Below are positions 49,190-59,081 of a stretch of DNA of 64,000 nucleotides, piece after piece (positions within the stretch are counted from its first letter, which is position 1; each line of letters opens with the position of its first letter). The stretch is from Owenia fusiformis. Taxonomy: Eukaryota > Annelida > Polychaeta > Sabellida > Oweniidae. Where the stretch lies: assembly GCA_903813345.2 (NCBI GenBank), contig CAIIXF020000012.1, positions 3,575,318 through 3,639,317 of the forward strand. The letters run 5' to 3'. The notes under the pieces are model-generated. The model saw only the letters and a list, made by a program, of their open reading frames with translations. It was not told where the DNA came from and searched no databases. The position numbers were made by a program, and so were the translations under genes.

Positions 49190-49262
49190 TACCCTTTGCA
49201 TTCGTTTGACTTCACTTCTTAAAAGAGAGCTTCGTCTTCAACTAGACTCTGCACGCAGGGTA
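49190..49262. repeat. 73-bp repeat with inverted TACCCT ends, copy 2
   Basis: Second copy of the 13999-14069 repeat. It ends 65 bp before the start codon of the four-helix membrane protein, so it may lie in that gene's promoter or 5' UTR. Confidence 0.65.
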
Positions 49263-49327
49263 ACCCTTTACCTAAGGACTTGCCCATCTCACTTGCACTG
49301 TGTCCTCAACACCAGAGAACAAGAACA

Positions 49328-51775
49328 ATGGATTCACTTGCCAAAACCATGGGAGAGCAAACCAACAAGAGGAAAGCCAAGCTGAAAGAGAAACAAGCCA
49401 TTGTAGCTGTATCTGCAGTCAGTTTAGCATGTGCTCTACTAATGTTTGTATTTGCCGTTGTTCATTTGGCCGTGGATCCCCTGAAGTACAATTGGATGAC
49501 CATGTTTACCCAGTTCGACTTATACTCTGCTGTATTCCTCGTCGTGTTAAGTACTTATTGTTTCACAAATGGTTTCAATCTTAGAAAACAATCTCGGTAT
49601 GAAGAGCGTGGATGTAATATATCAGTTTATGTTATTCTTGCATTGTTGTCTGTTGTATTCTGGGCAATGCATACAGCGTACCATGTACCTCAGATCATGG
49701 ACCCTATGTCCCGGGTTCCAAGAGCAGGTCCTGTGATACTCGGCTCTGATAAATTCAGCGACGAATACAAAATAAAGAACTACGATTGTTCACACCCTGG
49801 AAAAATTGTAAATGACATATATTGTGAATTGTACACTGCCATATATGGTGATAAGACTGTGACGGAGAGTCGGGCTACAAAACTTACACCATATTACCTT
49901 TGGAGGGTACAGGTTGGTCTAAATATGGTTACAGCAATATTAGGTGGAATAAGCATTTTATTTGCTATTATAACTGCATTAGTCACATGGAAAAAACTCT
50001 TGAAAGTACCAAGAAAAGTCACCCTGCGTCGACGCGCAAAGAGCAATTCTCTAAAGTTACATGATAACTCGTCTATAGAGATCCCCAAATTGCATCTCCC
50101 AGAGCACCTTATTGATAGGCTTCAGTTGCAGTTGTCTACTCCATCCCCTACTCCCCAATCCCAACGTAGAAACTCTCTTGTGTGGCAAATTTCTAAGAGT
50201 CAATTGGAGTCTGCCATCACACCTCCAAAGTCATTACAAACAGAGATGGATTTAACATGTGTAAATCCAGATGCTTCACCTATCAACAAAAACTTATTGC
50301 ATGTTTTTACAACAAAGGTACAAATTGAGTTACCATGCAGATCAGAGATGGAAACTGAGATACCAAGTACATCAGAGATACAAACTAAGTTACCAAGTAC
50401 ATCAGAGATACAAACTGAGTTACCAAGTACATCAGAGATACAAACTGAGTTACCAAGTATATCAGAGATGGAAACTGAGTTACCAAGTACATCAGATATA
50501 CAAACTGAGTTACCAAGTACATCAGAGATACAAACTGAGTTACCAAGTACATCAGAGATACAAACTGAGTTACCAAGTATATCAGAGATGGAAACTGAGT
50601 TACCATGTACATCAGAGATACAAACTGAGTTACCAAGTACATCAGATATACAAACTGAGTTACCAAGTACATCAGAGATACAAACTGAGTTACCAAGTAC
50701 ATCAGAGATACAAACTGAGTTACCAAGTATATCAGAGATGGAAACTGAGTTACCATGTACATCAGAGATACAAACTGAGTTACCAAGTACATCAGATATA
50801 CAAACTGAGTTACCATGTACATTAGAGATAAAAACTGAGTTACCAAGTTCATTAGAGATACAAACGAAGTTACCAAGTACATCAAAGATACAAACGAAGT
50901 TACCAAGTACATCAGAGATACAAACGAAGTTACCAAGTACATCAGAGATACAAACGAAGTTACCAAGTACATCAGAGATAGAAAGTGAGTTACAAAGTAC
51001 TAGTACATCAAGGATACAAATGCAGTTACAAAATACACCAGATATGCTAACTGAGTTACCAGATACACCAGCGATACAACCCATGTTACCAAGTACATCA
51101 GAGGTGCAAACTAATTTACCATATAAACCAGAGATGGAAACTAAGTTACCATATAAACCACAGATGAAAACTAAGTTACAATATAAACCAGAGGTGCAAA
51201 CTGAGTTAACATGTGTACCAGAGGTGCAAACTGAGTTACCATGTAAACCGGAGATAATAAAAACTGAGTTGCCATGTAAACCAGAGATTGAAACTGAGTT
51301 ATCATGTAAACCAGAGATGAAAACTGAGTTACCATGTAAACCAGAGGTGCAAATTGAGTTACCATGTAAATCAGAGATGAGAACTGAACTACCATGTAAA
51401 CCAGAGGTGCATACTAAGTTACCATGTAAACCAGAGATGAAAACTGAATTACCATGTAAACCAGAAGTGAAAACTGAGTTATCATATAACCCAGAGGTGC
51501 AAACTGAGTTACCATGGAAACCAGAGGGGCAAACTGAGTTACCATGTAAACCAGAAGTGCAAATTAAGTTACCATGTAAACCAGGGGTACAAACTGAGTT
51601 ACCAAGTAAACCAGAGATGAAAACTGAGTTATCATGTAAACCGGAGATAATTAAAACTGAGTTGCCATGTAAACCAGAGGTTGAAACTGAGTTATGTAAA
51701 CCAGAGGTACAAACTAAGTTATCATGTACATCACAGATAAAATCTGATTTATTAAGAAATTTGATACAAGTATAA
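49328..51775 (+). CDS. Four-helix membrane protein with long decapeptide-repeat tail
   Basis: A single uninterrupted frame of 815 residues, starting at MDSLAKTMGE in a good Kozak context (AACAATGG); there is no Met between the upstream frame edge and this one. Four hydrophobic helices lie at about residues 24-48, 63-84, 98-120 and 196-220. The loop between helices 3 and 4 is about 75 residues with Cys154 and Cys166. A basic patch (residues 224-238) follows helix 4. From about residue 330 the tail is about 47 degenerate copies of a 10-residue unit, TSEIQTELPS in the first half and CKPEVQTELP in the second. The layout recalls tetraspan proteins, but I recognise no family. The tail should be acidic, Pro/Thr/Ser-rich and unfolded, probably cytoplasmic. 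No introns are seen; function unknown. Confidence 0.75.
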   Translation: MDSLAKTMGEQTNKRKAKLKEKQAIVAVSAVSLACALLMFVFAVVHLAVDPLKYNWMTMFTQFDLYSAVFLVVLSTYCFTNGFNLRKQSRYEERGCNISVYVILALLSVVFWAMHTAYHVPQIMDPMSRVPRAGPVILGSDKFSDEYKIKNYDCSHPGKIVNDIYCELYTAIYGDKTVTESRATKLTPYYLWRVQVGLNMVTAILGGISILFAIITALVTWKKLLKVPRKVTLRRRAKSNSLKLHDNSSIEIPKLHLPEHLIDRLQLQLSTPSPTPQSQRRNSLVWQISKSQLESAITPPKSLQTEMDLTCVNPDASPINKNLLHVFTTKVQIELPCRSEMETEIPSTSEIQTKLPSTSEIQTELPSTSEIQTELPSISEMETELPSTSDIQTELPSTSEIQTELPSTSEIQTELPSISEMETELPCTSEIQTELPSTSDIQTELPSTSEIQTELPSTSEIQTELPSISEMETELPCTSEIQTELPSTSDIQTELPCTLEIKTELPSSLEIQTKLPSTSKIQTKLPSTSEIQTKLPSTSEIQTKLPSTSEIESELQSTSTSRIQMQLQNTPDMLTELPDTPAIQPMLPSTSEVQTNLPYKPEMETKLPYKPQMKTKLQYKPEVQTELTCVPEVQTELPCKPEIIKTELPCKPEIETELSCKPEMKTELPCKPEVQIELPCKSEMRTELPCKPEVHTKLPCKPEMKTELPCKPEVKTELSYNPEVQTELPWKPEGQTELPCKPEVQIKLPCKPGVQTELPSKPEMKTELSCKPEIIKTELPCKPEVETELCKPEVQTKLSCTSQIKSDLLRNLIQV
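50330..51760 (+). repeat. 30-bp coding minisatellite
   Basis: About 47 tandem units of 30 bp, such as ACATCAGAGATACAAACTGA, in frame with the membrane protein. Two subfamilies (AAGTACATCAGAG and TGTAAACCAGAG) occupy the left and right halves. Long stretches are open in other frames and on the other strand only because the unit lacks stops. Confidence 0.9.
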
Positions 51776-53533
51776 ACATTTAAATTGAGGTTAAAAGATC
51801 ACCTGTGACACCAATTTTTAATGTTCTAACAAATAATTAATCTGATAAAATATTCAACTTGATGTTACTATGAGGTGTGTATGACAATTTACATTCCCCT
51901 CAAAAGGTTTGGCAATTTCCCTTTGTATAGCCTGTATATGCTTGAATCTTTTTTCACTATATTATGCTACATTAATTCTTGACAAAGATTATTCTCAAAC
52001 ACAAACATGATTTATTATGTGGCCCAATAGAGGACAATGATGTTGACAAACCTTTTGTGGGGAGTGTGAATCACTTAAAACGACCAAAACCTTTGGATTG
52101 CCACAATGTTACAGCACTTTAAACAACCTCCTCCAGTGGCCAATATTGCACTGTAGGTAAACCTGCACATATTGTCCAAAATGTCCCTACCTGACTTCTA
52201 CAGCACCTGTGAGGATTAGGCAAAGATAAAGTGTATGAGAATGACCTCAGGACAATTGCAGACCTCAAAAGTAAAATGCTGCAACACTGTGACTATCAGT
52301 CTGATGGTCATGAAATATGGTAGGGTGGTAGGAAATTGAAATCTGTACAAATGTGTCAAATATCAGGGAGTAATTTTTTTAAATGACACGATATGAGTAT
52401 AATGCAGAGTTTCCTTATTTTGACCAACCTGTATGATTTGAAACCAAGTAGAATTTTTTTCCCGTACTCCAGAAATGCTTATATATATATATGAACTACA
52501 AAAGTGATAAATGGGAGACCTCGTTAGCATGTATGTTAGGAGTTTCTTTAACAGTGTGTAACAGGTGATTTTCTATAGCTGTTCTCACAAGAATCACAAT
52601 TTTTGGGTCCCATGCTTAAGTTCATCTTCCAATGCTTTTGTCATTTCACCTACTGCCAGGTATTAATAACCTCTTGAACCAAAGGCTCTAAAATCGGTTG
52701 AAACCAGAGAACTTTTCATTTTTGCCAGCTTTTGACATTTCTACATCATACACATACAACAGGTGATACTTAATTCAGTGAAACTAGTTGGCAGAGATCA
52801 TTTCTACACATTTTTAAACAATTTTTGTATAAATTGGATGAAATTTGATCAAATTAAAGCAATTTTAGCGAAAAATTTTGTGACGGTTTATCTTGTCACC
52901 CTAGGTTTCAAAATCATTTAGTGATGAGAAATTTTGCCCCTCTGGGTAGTCAAGAGGTTAAATTAAAATACCTGACATGTAAATGTGATAAGATTTTCTA
53001 CATCTGCCCTGCTCATAAAGATTTTGAAGGGTTTCATAAAACTGTAAAAATGCAACATGATTCTTTAATTGCTTTAGTATTATATTTTTATATTTTTACG
53101 ACTTAGCCTAGTTATGTACAATATGTATATCTTTATACTATGTCACAAATTATGTGTCCCAGAATTATAATGTTTTAATTATTTTATGTTATTGACACAA
53201 TATGTAAAACCTGACAGGTGATTAATACAGAATTACTCTGACTGTTTTATAACATATTTCTCAATAAAATTCATAACAATATGTGAAAACAAAATTAAGC
53301 AATGTTACATGTACATTAATTAGTATTATTGGTGCAATGTAAATATCACTTCAAGGAGACTGTCTGAGAGTGAAAATATAGGGTAATATAATTATTCATT
53401 TTACTGTCACTTGATTTAGAAACTCTCCTGTATTGGAGATTTGTAAGAACTCTCCTATCAAGGAGATTGTTGGAACTCTCCTCTCAAGCAGATTGTTCAG
53501 GTCTGTGAGTTGATCAGTAGTACAGTTGAAGGT
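51776..53533. other. Intergenic region between two genes
   Basis: I see no gene. It includes a CACTCCCCTC-family MITE (51890-52068). The right end, 53415-53500, has three similar short hairpins (CTCTCCT..AGGAGATT type) that would fall in the ARPC3 3' UTR. Confidence 0.45.
51890..52068. mobile_element. TA-flanked MITE, CACTCCCCTC family, second full copy
   Basis: TACATTCCCCTCAAAAGG at the left is mirrored by CCTTTTGTGGGGAGTG at the right, about 180 bp in all, with TTTGGCAA just inside the left end as in the copy at 18431-18633. Confidence 0.7.
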
Positions 53534-56500
53534 TTAATAGTGCATTCCTGGGTGAGAGAGGGATTTGTCCATGAACTTCCTCTTAACGAAGCACATCCAC
53601 CACTGGAAAAAAACATAAATAATTTACATTTATATATTGAGATATGTTAGTAACAAAGGAGTCTATGCTACTTTAAAAATATCATAACTTGAAATTAAAA
53701 GAATAAAATACACCAGCTTAAATGGTCTGATTGTCCCAATTCTGAAAACAATGCTACCAAATGTGCTCTTACATTTCAGTTGTTTTTACAGCAATTGAGT
53801 CAATATTCTTAAATATAATGTAATATTTTCGAAAATGAGGTCAAGATATTGGCACTATAAGAAGAATGAAATAGAATTTTGTTTACAACATCCACAAAAT
53901 GTGTACTTCAAGTGATGACATAGGAAACAACGTATTAACATGCAAGATGTCAACATGTGCCATTTGTCACAGACATCGAGCTCTGAATGCCGAGCACCAA
54001 CTGCCGAACACCATCCACAAAAAAAGTTGGAGACTATAACAGTATGTCACCACTTGTGATGGTGACATAACAATAAGCTGCTCTGATTGGTCAATCAAAA
54101 GTACACACACAATTAGTTTAAGATTTCACTTATGCTTTACGGGAATGTACCTTGCTTGGTTTATCTGTTTGAGGGTCAAAGACTTTCTCTACGACACGGA
54201 GACCAGTCTCTTGGCGTAATTGCAAAATAAATTGTTTCATGGTATCTGAAAATAAAAAGCATGGAGTTTGTATTTTAATATTGTGAGCCTAACTTGTAGT
54301 GTGTGTGTTATAGCACATATATTAATGTATGTGGAGTAAAACCTGTCTTATCCGAATGCCACTTGACAAAAGTGTTTGAATTTGCAAGTGTTCACATTTC
54401 AAGGTTTCTCAATATGTGAGTCTATGGGAGAGAATTTGGACTGAGAAAGCGTGTTCTCATTGAGGGGTGTTCGGAGGTGTCTAGATATACATGTTTAAAT
54501 GTGTAAATGTACCTGAATTGAAGAAAATTATCCTCATTTAAGTTATTACATATTTGTTATATTATTTTCATGTTTGAAATAAACAGACCCTTTGCACTAG
54601 AGGTTTAAAATCTCATTAAAGTCTCAATTTTGATGAGATTCTCCAAAATATGCATGATTTCTCCACCCACAGGACAAAATTACATTTTCTTAAATCTTAA
54701 AAAAAACAACGATTTATTTTCAAGATTTAAGACCACAATTTTAAATTTGACACACCACCAGTAAGGTCATCTAATTGCATGCCAATGGAGATTGAAATAA
54801 AGGTTGATGTGTAAGTTTGGAATTTTTATGCAGTCCACATCGGAGTCACATGTTATTTTCATTTCATTTACGGTCTACATTTTTCACATTTGCACAAAGA
54901 GTGTACTGATGTATACCCAGAAAAGAGTGTAGTAAATTATTTTTTAAAAGATATGTAAAATGAGTAAAAAAAGTGACCTACTTATTTTGTACTCATGTCA
55001 CTGAATTTTCTCATTTTCCATATATTTTTTATAAAAAAAAAATTCTCCACATTATTTTCTAAGTACATTGGTACTCTTTATGCAAATGTGAAATATGTAG
55101 ACCATATATGAAACGATTTATTTATTCCTGAAAATAACATCTGACTCCAAAGAGGACTGCATAAAAATTCAAAATGTACACATCAAACTTAATCCAATTG
55201 CAAGTATTTGACAAATAAATATTATAAGGCAGAAACATACCTTCTTCCCCTCTGTTCTTAGGTTTTGTATACAATGAATTAAGCGGAAATCCTGAGTCTC
55301 CAGGGATGTCAAACTTCTGGATTGCTAGAGAATGCATCTCCTTTAGGCCATTATTCTTGGATGTACACTATAAATGAACAAACGTAGTCATGGTAACTCT
55401 TTGATACACAAAACAAATGGTTACTATGGCAACTATAAACACAAATGGTAACTATGATAACAAGAAAATTACCAAAAACATGTACATACCCTTTGTAGTT
55501 TTTTCAGACATTCTGTTATATATAATGTTATGTAGATCAGTGTTCGGTCAGCTTCACTCTGCAAAAATATAAAAATTGCCAGTTTTCAGCAAAAATTTGA
55601 CCCATCTTCAATGCTTACAATTAAAACATTTCTAAAAAAATAAACTGTTACAAGTTGTAAGAAATTCTGAAAGGAATTGTCATTTTCTTGTCAAGGAATG
55701 TTAAATTTATGTATCTTTGCAAACTTCATAAAGTTTAACTTTAGGATGGTCAAGTAGGAAAACCAGTTAAATGTTGTACACAATAAAGATACACACGCTG
55801 ACATCATGCTGACATCATGCACAACAATATCCCACCTAAATAATATGTACTTACTGTTATTTCATAGTTCTTGAAAAAAACATTGGCCTTAAAGAATTGT
55901 ATGGCCTCATCTATGATGTCAAAGCCGCTGGCTGAAAATAGAAAATTTATTAAACATCAAAATTACATACTATAATTACATAGAGTGAAACCTGTAAAGT
56001 GGAACACCCTAATACTTTTCAGTGGACAAGACCAACTGACTTAATGTTAAATGAACCTGTATAAGTGGAACACCCCCCAAATGGTACACTTTTTAGAGGT
56101 TCCAAAGGTGTTCCACGTGGACAGGTTTTACTGAACATGTATATCTGTGAAGGTGGGGGAGGACCACAATAACACACAATAGCAATTGGTTATATTGCAT
56201 CTTCATTACATGTTAAATCAACTCTGTGTTATATGTTTGAGATCGACCTTAATACACTGCTGGTATAAACTATATACACTCTATTTTGCAATATACAAGG
56301 AGGGGATTCAAAAGTTATGAATACAAAACAGACATTTTTAAATTTCAACCAACTGGTTGTGTCTTCTTGAAATGTACATGTTGGCAACAATACTGGGCCT
56401 TGTGTGTATTACAATATCACTAGGGAGGGCATTTAGCACTTTGAAAAAATGTGATAAATTATATTTTGCTTACTGTCTTTTGGAGCTGGCCCCTTGAACT

Positions 56501-58681
56501 GTGTCTTTATGGGGCACATGGCCATATTGCCAATGTTTTGTGGAGCATCCTTGAACTGGGAATGATACGCCTGGAATAAACAAAACAAATAAATTAAGGG
56601 TCATTTAGCAAAAAAATATCTTCATGTAGGTGCTGTCACAATGTGACTTAATATTAATTTTGCAATTTGTAGGAGTTTGTGTCTTTTTTAAAGCACATTA
56701 GAGTGTACTCTCAACTTGATTTTTCTCAGTTTGATCAATGGGAATATCTACTTTAATTAATTTATGATTCTTCCTGAAATCTGCATAAAACTGAATTATC
56801 TAAACTTCAAATTTATTTCAGTGTATAAGATTTAATTAATTTAAAAGTATTAATTTCACAAAATTAATTGCATGCTTTTGAAAAACACATTTATAGCAGT
56901 AGTTTAACAAAGGGCTTGTTAATTGCAAAATTGACAATAAAACTGTAAATTGACAATAAAACTTTAATACTACGCTAGGTAAGTGATAACGGTAGAACAA
57001 TAATCAACTATAATCTAACATTTATAGGCCTACAACAATAAATATGTATATTATCACTTTAATGTCATGTAGACATTAAAACATAAGCTTGTGTCTATGG
57101 TTTCTTTCTGGGTATATCTTTTAATTTCTTGTATTTTTTTTTAATTTGAATAAAGTACTAGAAACAAAACGAAGAAACATGGCCTCCTGATTCATTCCAA
57201 ATATGCAGCCCTCAGTTCCATTTCAGCATACAGTTGCAAGGATGATATCTGTCACCCAAACAAATTTTGTCACTTTAACTAGGCTTGAACAACAATTGAC
57301 AGGGGTTAAACATGCCATAACTAAATTTTGTGAAAAATAGAAATGGGCATTCAAATTGGTTCAGAGGTCATCAATACAGAAGAAAGTGCTATCAATACCA
57401 CTTTAACATTAATTCATGCCTTCTGATGGATAAACATTTTTTAATATATTTTTAAATAAACCTTGTGAATTATTCGAGGACTGGCCAAAAACTAGACAAT
57501 CTATGAAAATTAGGTCTAACCACACATGCAGCGATAAAAATTACAAGCATAAATAAAAATTTATGACACTTTCATTACCATGGTGAAAGGATCATCATCA
57601 TAACGTTGGTTACCCATTCAATACCATAGTAACAGGCTCATAATTATTGTGATACGTTTAGTACCATGGTAACCTCTTCATTACCATGTAGCACATCATG
57701 CAAACTCACCCCGTATCCCTTTACACTCTCGTAGATACTGAATTTACGTGTTATCATACTGTTGGCCTAATGAGCGGCAAAGAAATGAACAACATAGAGC
57801 ATTTAGAAGTTTGAAGTGCATTCTAATATATACATGTATCATTGCAATATTCGTGAGTTGTGAAATTTTACTTATTTAGAAGAATAATATACAAAAATAA
57901 AACTGTAGATCTAAAGAAAACAAGATTCACCGTCCAAAATTAATCTTGAGTAACAGCATAGGCTTTCTAGCCCCAGCTAACAATGAAAGCATTAAAGATG
58001 TAATAAAACTAGATCATGTTTGCCACTTTCATAAAAAGTTCTAACATCTAACCATGTAGACGTGGCTCCATGGCTCTAGTGACTTATTTGACTATTGGAG
58101 TTTTGATAGGGTCACTAGAGCTATGACAAATCTCAGATATATAAATAAAGGCCCAGAGGCGCATGAATGCACCTACTAACCATGAGGTTTAAAGAAACTT
58201 AAAAGCCCATTTATAGCATATTTAGTTTCTAATTGATGGTTTTTATCATTTATTTTGACTTTTCATAACATTGTGCCTGTCCCAGGAACTAGTCTTGAGA
58301 TGTTTAAGGAAAATCACACTATAAAGAAGAGCTTTCTGCCCACCAAAGCGTTTCGCACTCTTGTGTACAACTTTCTATGGAAAATATGCCTGTTGCAGAC
58401 ATCAAGCAGAACCTAAAACTATTCGAGACAAGTCCCTGTGCACCTAGGACAAATATACAAATAGCTACATAAAAATTAAAACAACATATAGTCTTATCAA
58501 TCGCATTTTACTGTACTCAGCTAGAAGTAGAAACTCAGAACATCAGAGATCAGCATCAGATTATTTTTTCAGAAACAGAAAAATTCTGGCCTTGAAAGGT
58601 ACAATAATGGAATCAGAGAAAACATAGTTACTTTTATTTATTTTCAATTAGCACTAGTTTTAGAAATCTACATACCGGCAT
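53534..58681 (-). CDS. ARPC3: Actin-related protein 2/3 complex subunit 3 (p21-Arc)
   Basis: Seven exons on the minus strand: 58681-58676 (coding only Met-Pro), 56570-56474, 55931-55855, 55558-55490, 55367-55241, 54245-54151 and 53602-53534. Phases join and the protein is 179 residues, matching the usual 178. Diagnostic stretches are [75 protein letters not shown] and [11 protein letters not shown]. It is a structural subunit of the Arp2/3 complex, which nucleates branched actin filaments in the cytoplasm. The two-codon first exon and 2.1-kb first intron are notable but consistent. GPN3 starts 400 bp away in the opposite direction. Confidence 0.93.
54332..54510. repeat. AGTAAAACCTGT repeat family, copy in ARPC3 intron
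   Basis: It begins GAGTAAAACCTGT near 54332 and holds the same Cys-style words (GTTCACATTTCAAGG, GTGTTCTCATTGAG) in inverse orientation to the 35077 copies, ending near ACATGTTTAAATG. Confidence 0.55.
55984..56132. mobile_element. AGTAAAACCTGT family element with inverted ends in ARPC3 intron
   Basis: AGTGAAACCTGTAAAGTGG at the left and GTGGACAGGTTTTACT at the right are inverted copies, about 149 bp in all. The internal words TAAGTGGAACACC match the minisatellite unit at 28553-29232. Confidence 0.65.
56571..58675. other. First intron of ARPC3
   Basis: About 2.1 kb of AT-rich intron. I see only short repeats of TACCATGGTAAC type around 57575-57690 and no other gene. Confidence 0.5.
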
Positions 58682-59081
58682 ATCGGGGGTTGTATCTGAG
58701 CTTTAAATACGTTGAATCAAGCCTAAAAATAGAAGAAATGTTCGCTTCAGTTAAATTTACTTCCTACTTCCGGTGGATTAATGACCGCTCTCATCAACAA
58801 CAAATCAGATATTTTGAGATTATTTTGGTTTACCTACCCGATATATATATCTTCATATAAGGAAAGTTATTTGTATCAACATTAAAAATAACAATTTTAT
58901 GCTCTATGGATATATTTCTATCGTGTATTCTTCTACAAAAAAGTACTAACAGTTCATTGATTGTAGCGGCATTGACCCACATGTGTATTTTTACAAGGAT
59001 TCTAAAATGAAACTAAATGAAGCAATATCTCTACTAAATCAAAAGTAATTCCATACTAGACCCATACATCATAGAATCCAG
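58682..59081. promoter_or_regulatory. Divergent promoter region ARPC3 / GPN3
   Basis: Only 400 bp separate the two start codons, so both 5' UTRs and promoters must lie here. The segment 58760-58790 contains ACTTCCGGTGG, which includes an ETS-type core CTTCCGG, a common element of bidirectional housekeeping promoters. No TATA box is evident between the genes. Confidence 0.5.

Noticed and set aside
49190-49262. Possible tRNA or tRNA-derived gene (about 72 bp with pairing ends)
   Set aside because: No A or B box, no T-loop GGTTCGA, and the end stem is too short on either strand.
50200-51084. Long open frame on the minus strand opposite the membrane protein tail (and another plus-strand frame at 50271-50825)
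   Set aside because: It exists only because the 30-bp repeat unit lacks stops in several frames; no start context, no family and a valid gene lies on the other strand.
52921-53106. Short open frame with several Cys
   Set aside because: No family resemblance, no good splice sites; lies in a repeat-rich intergenic region.
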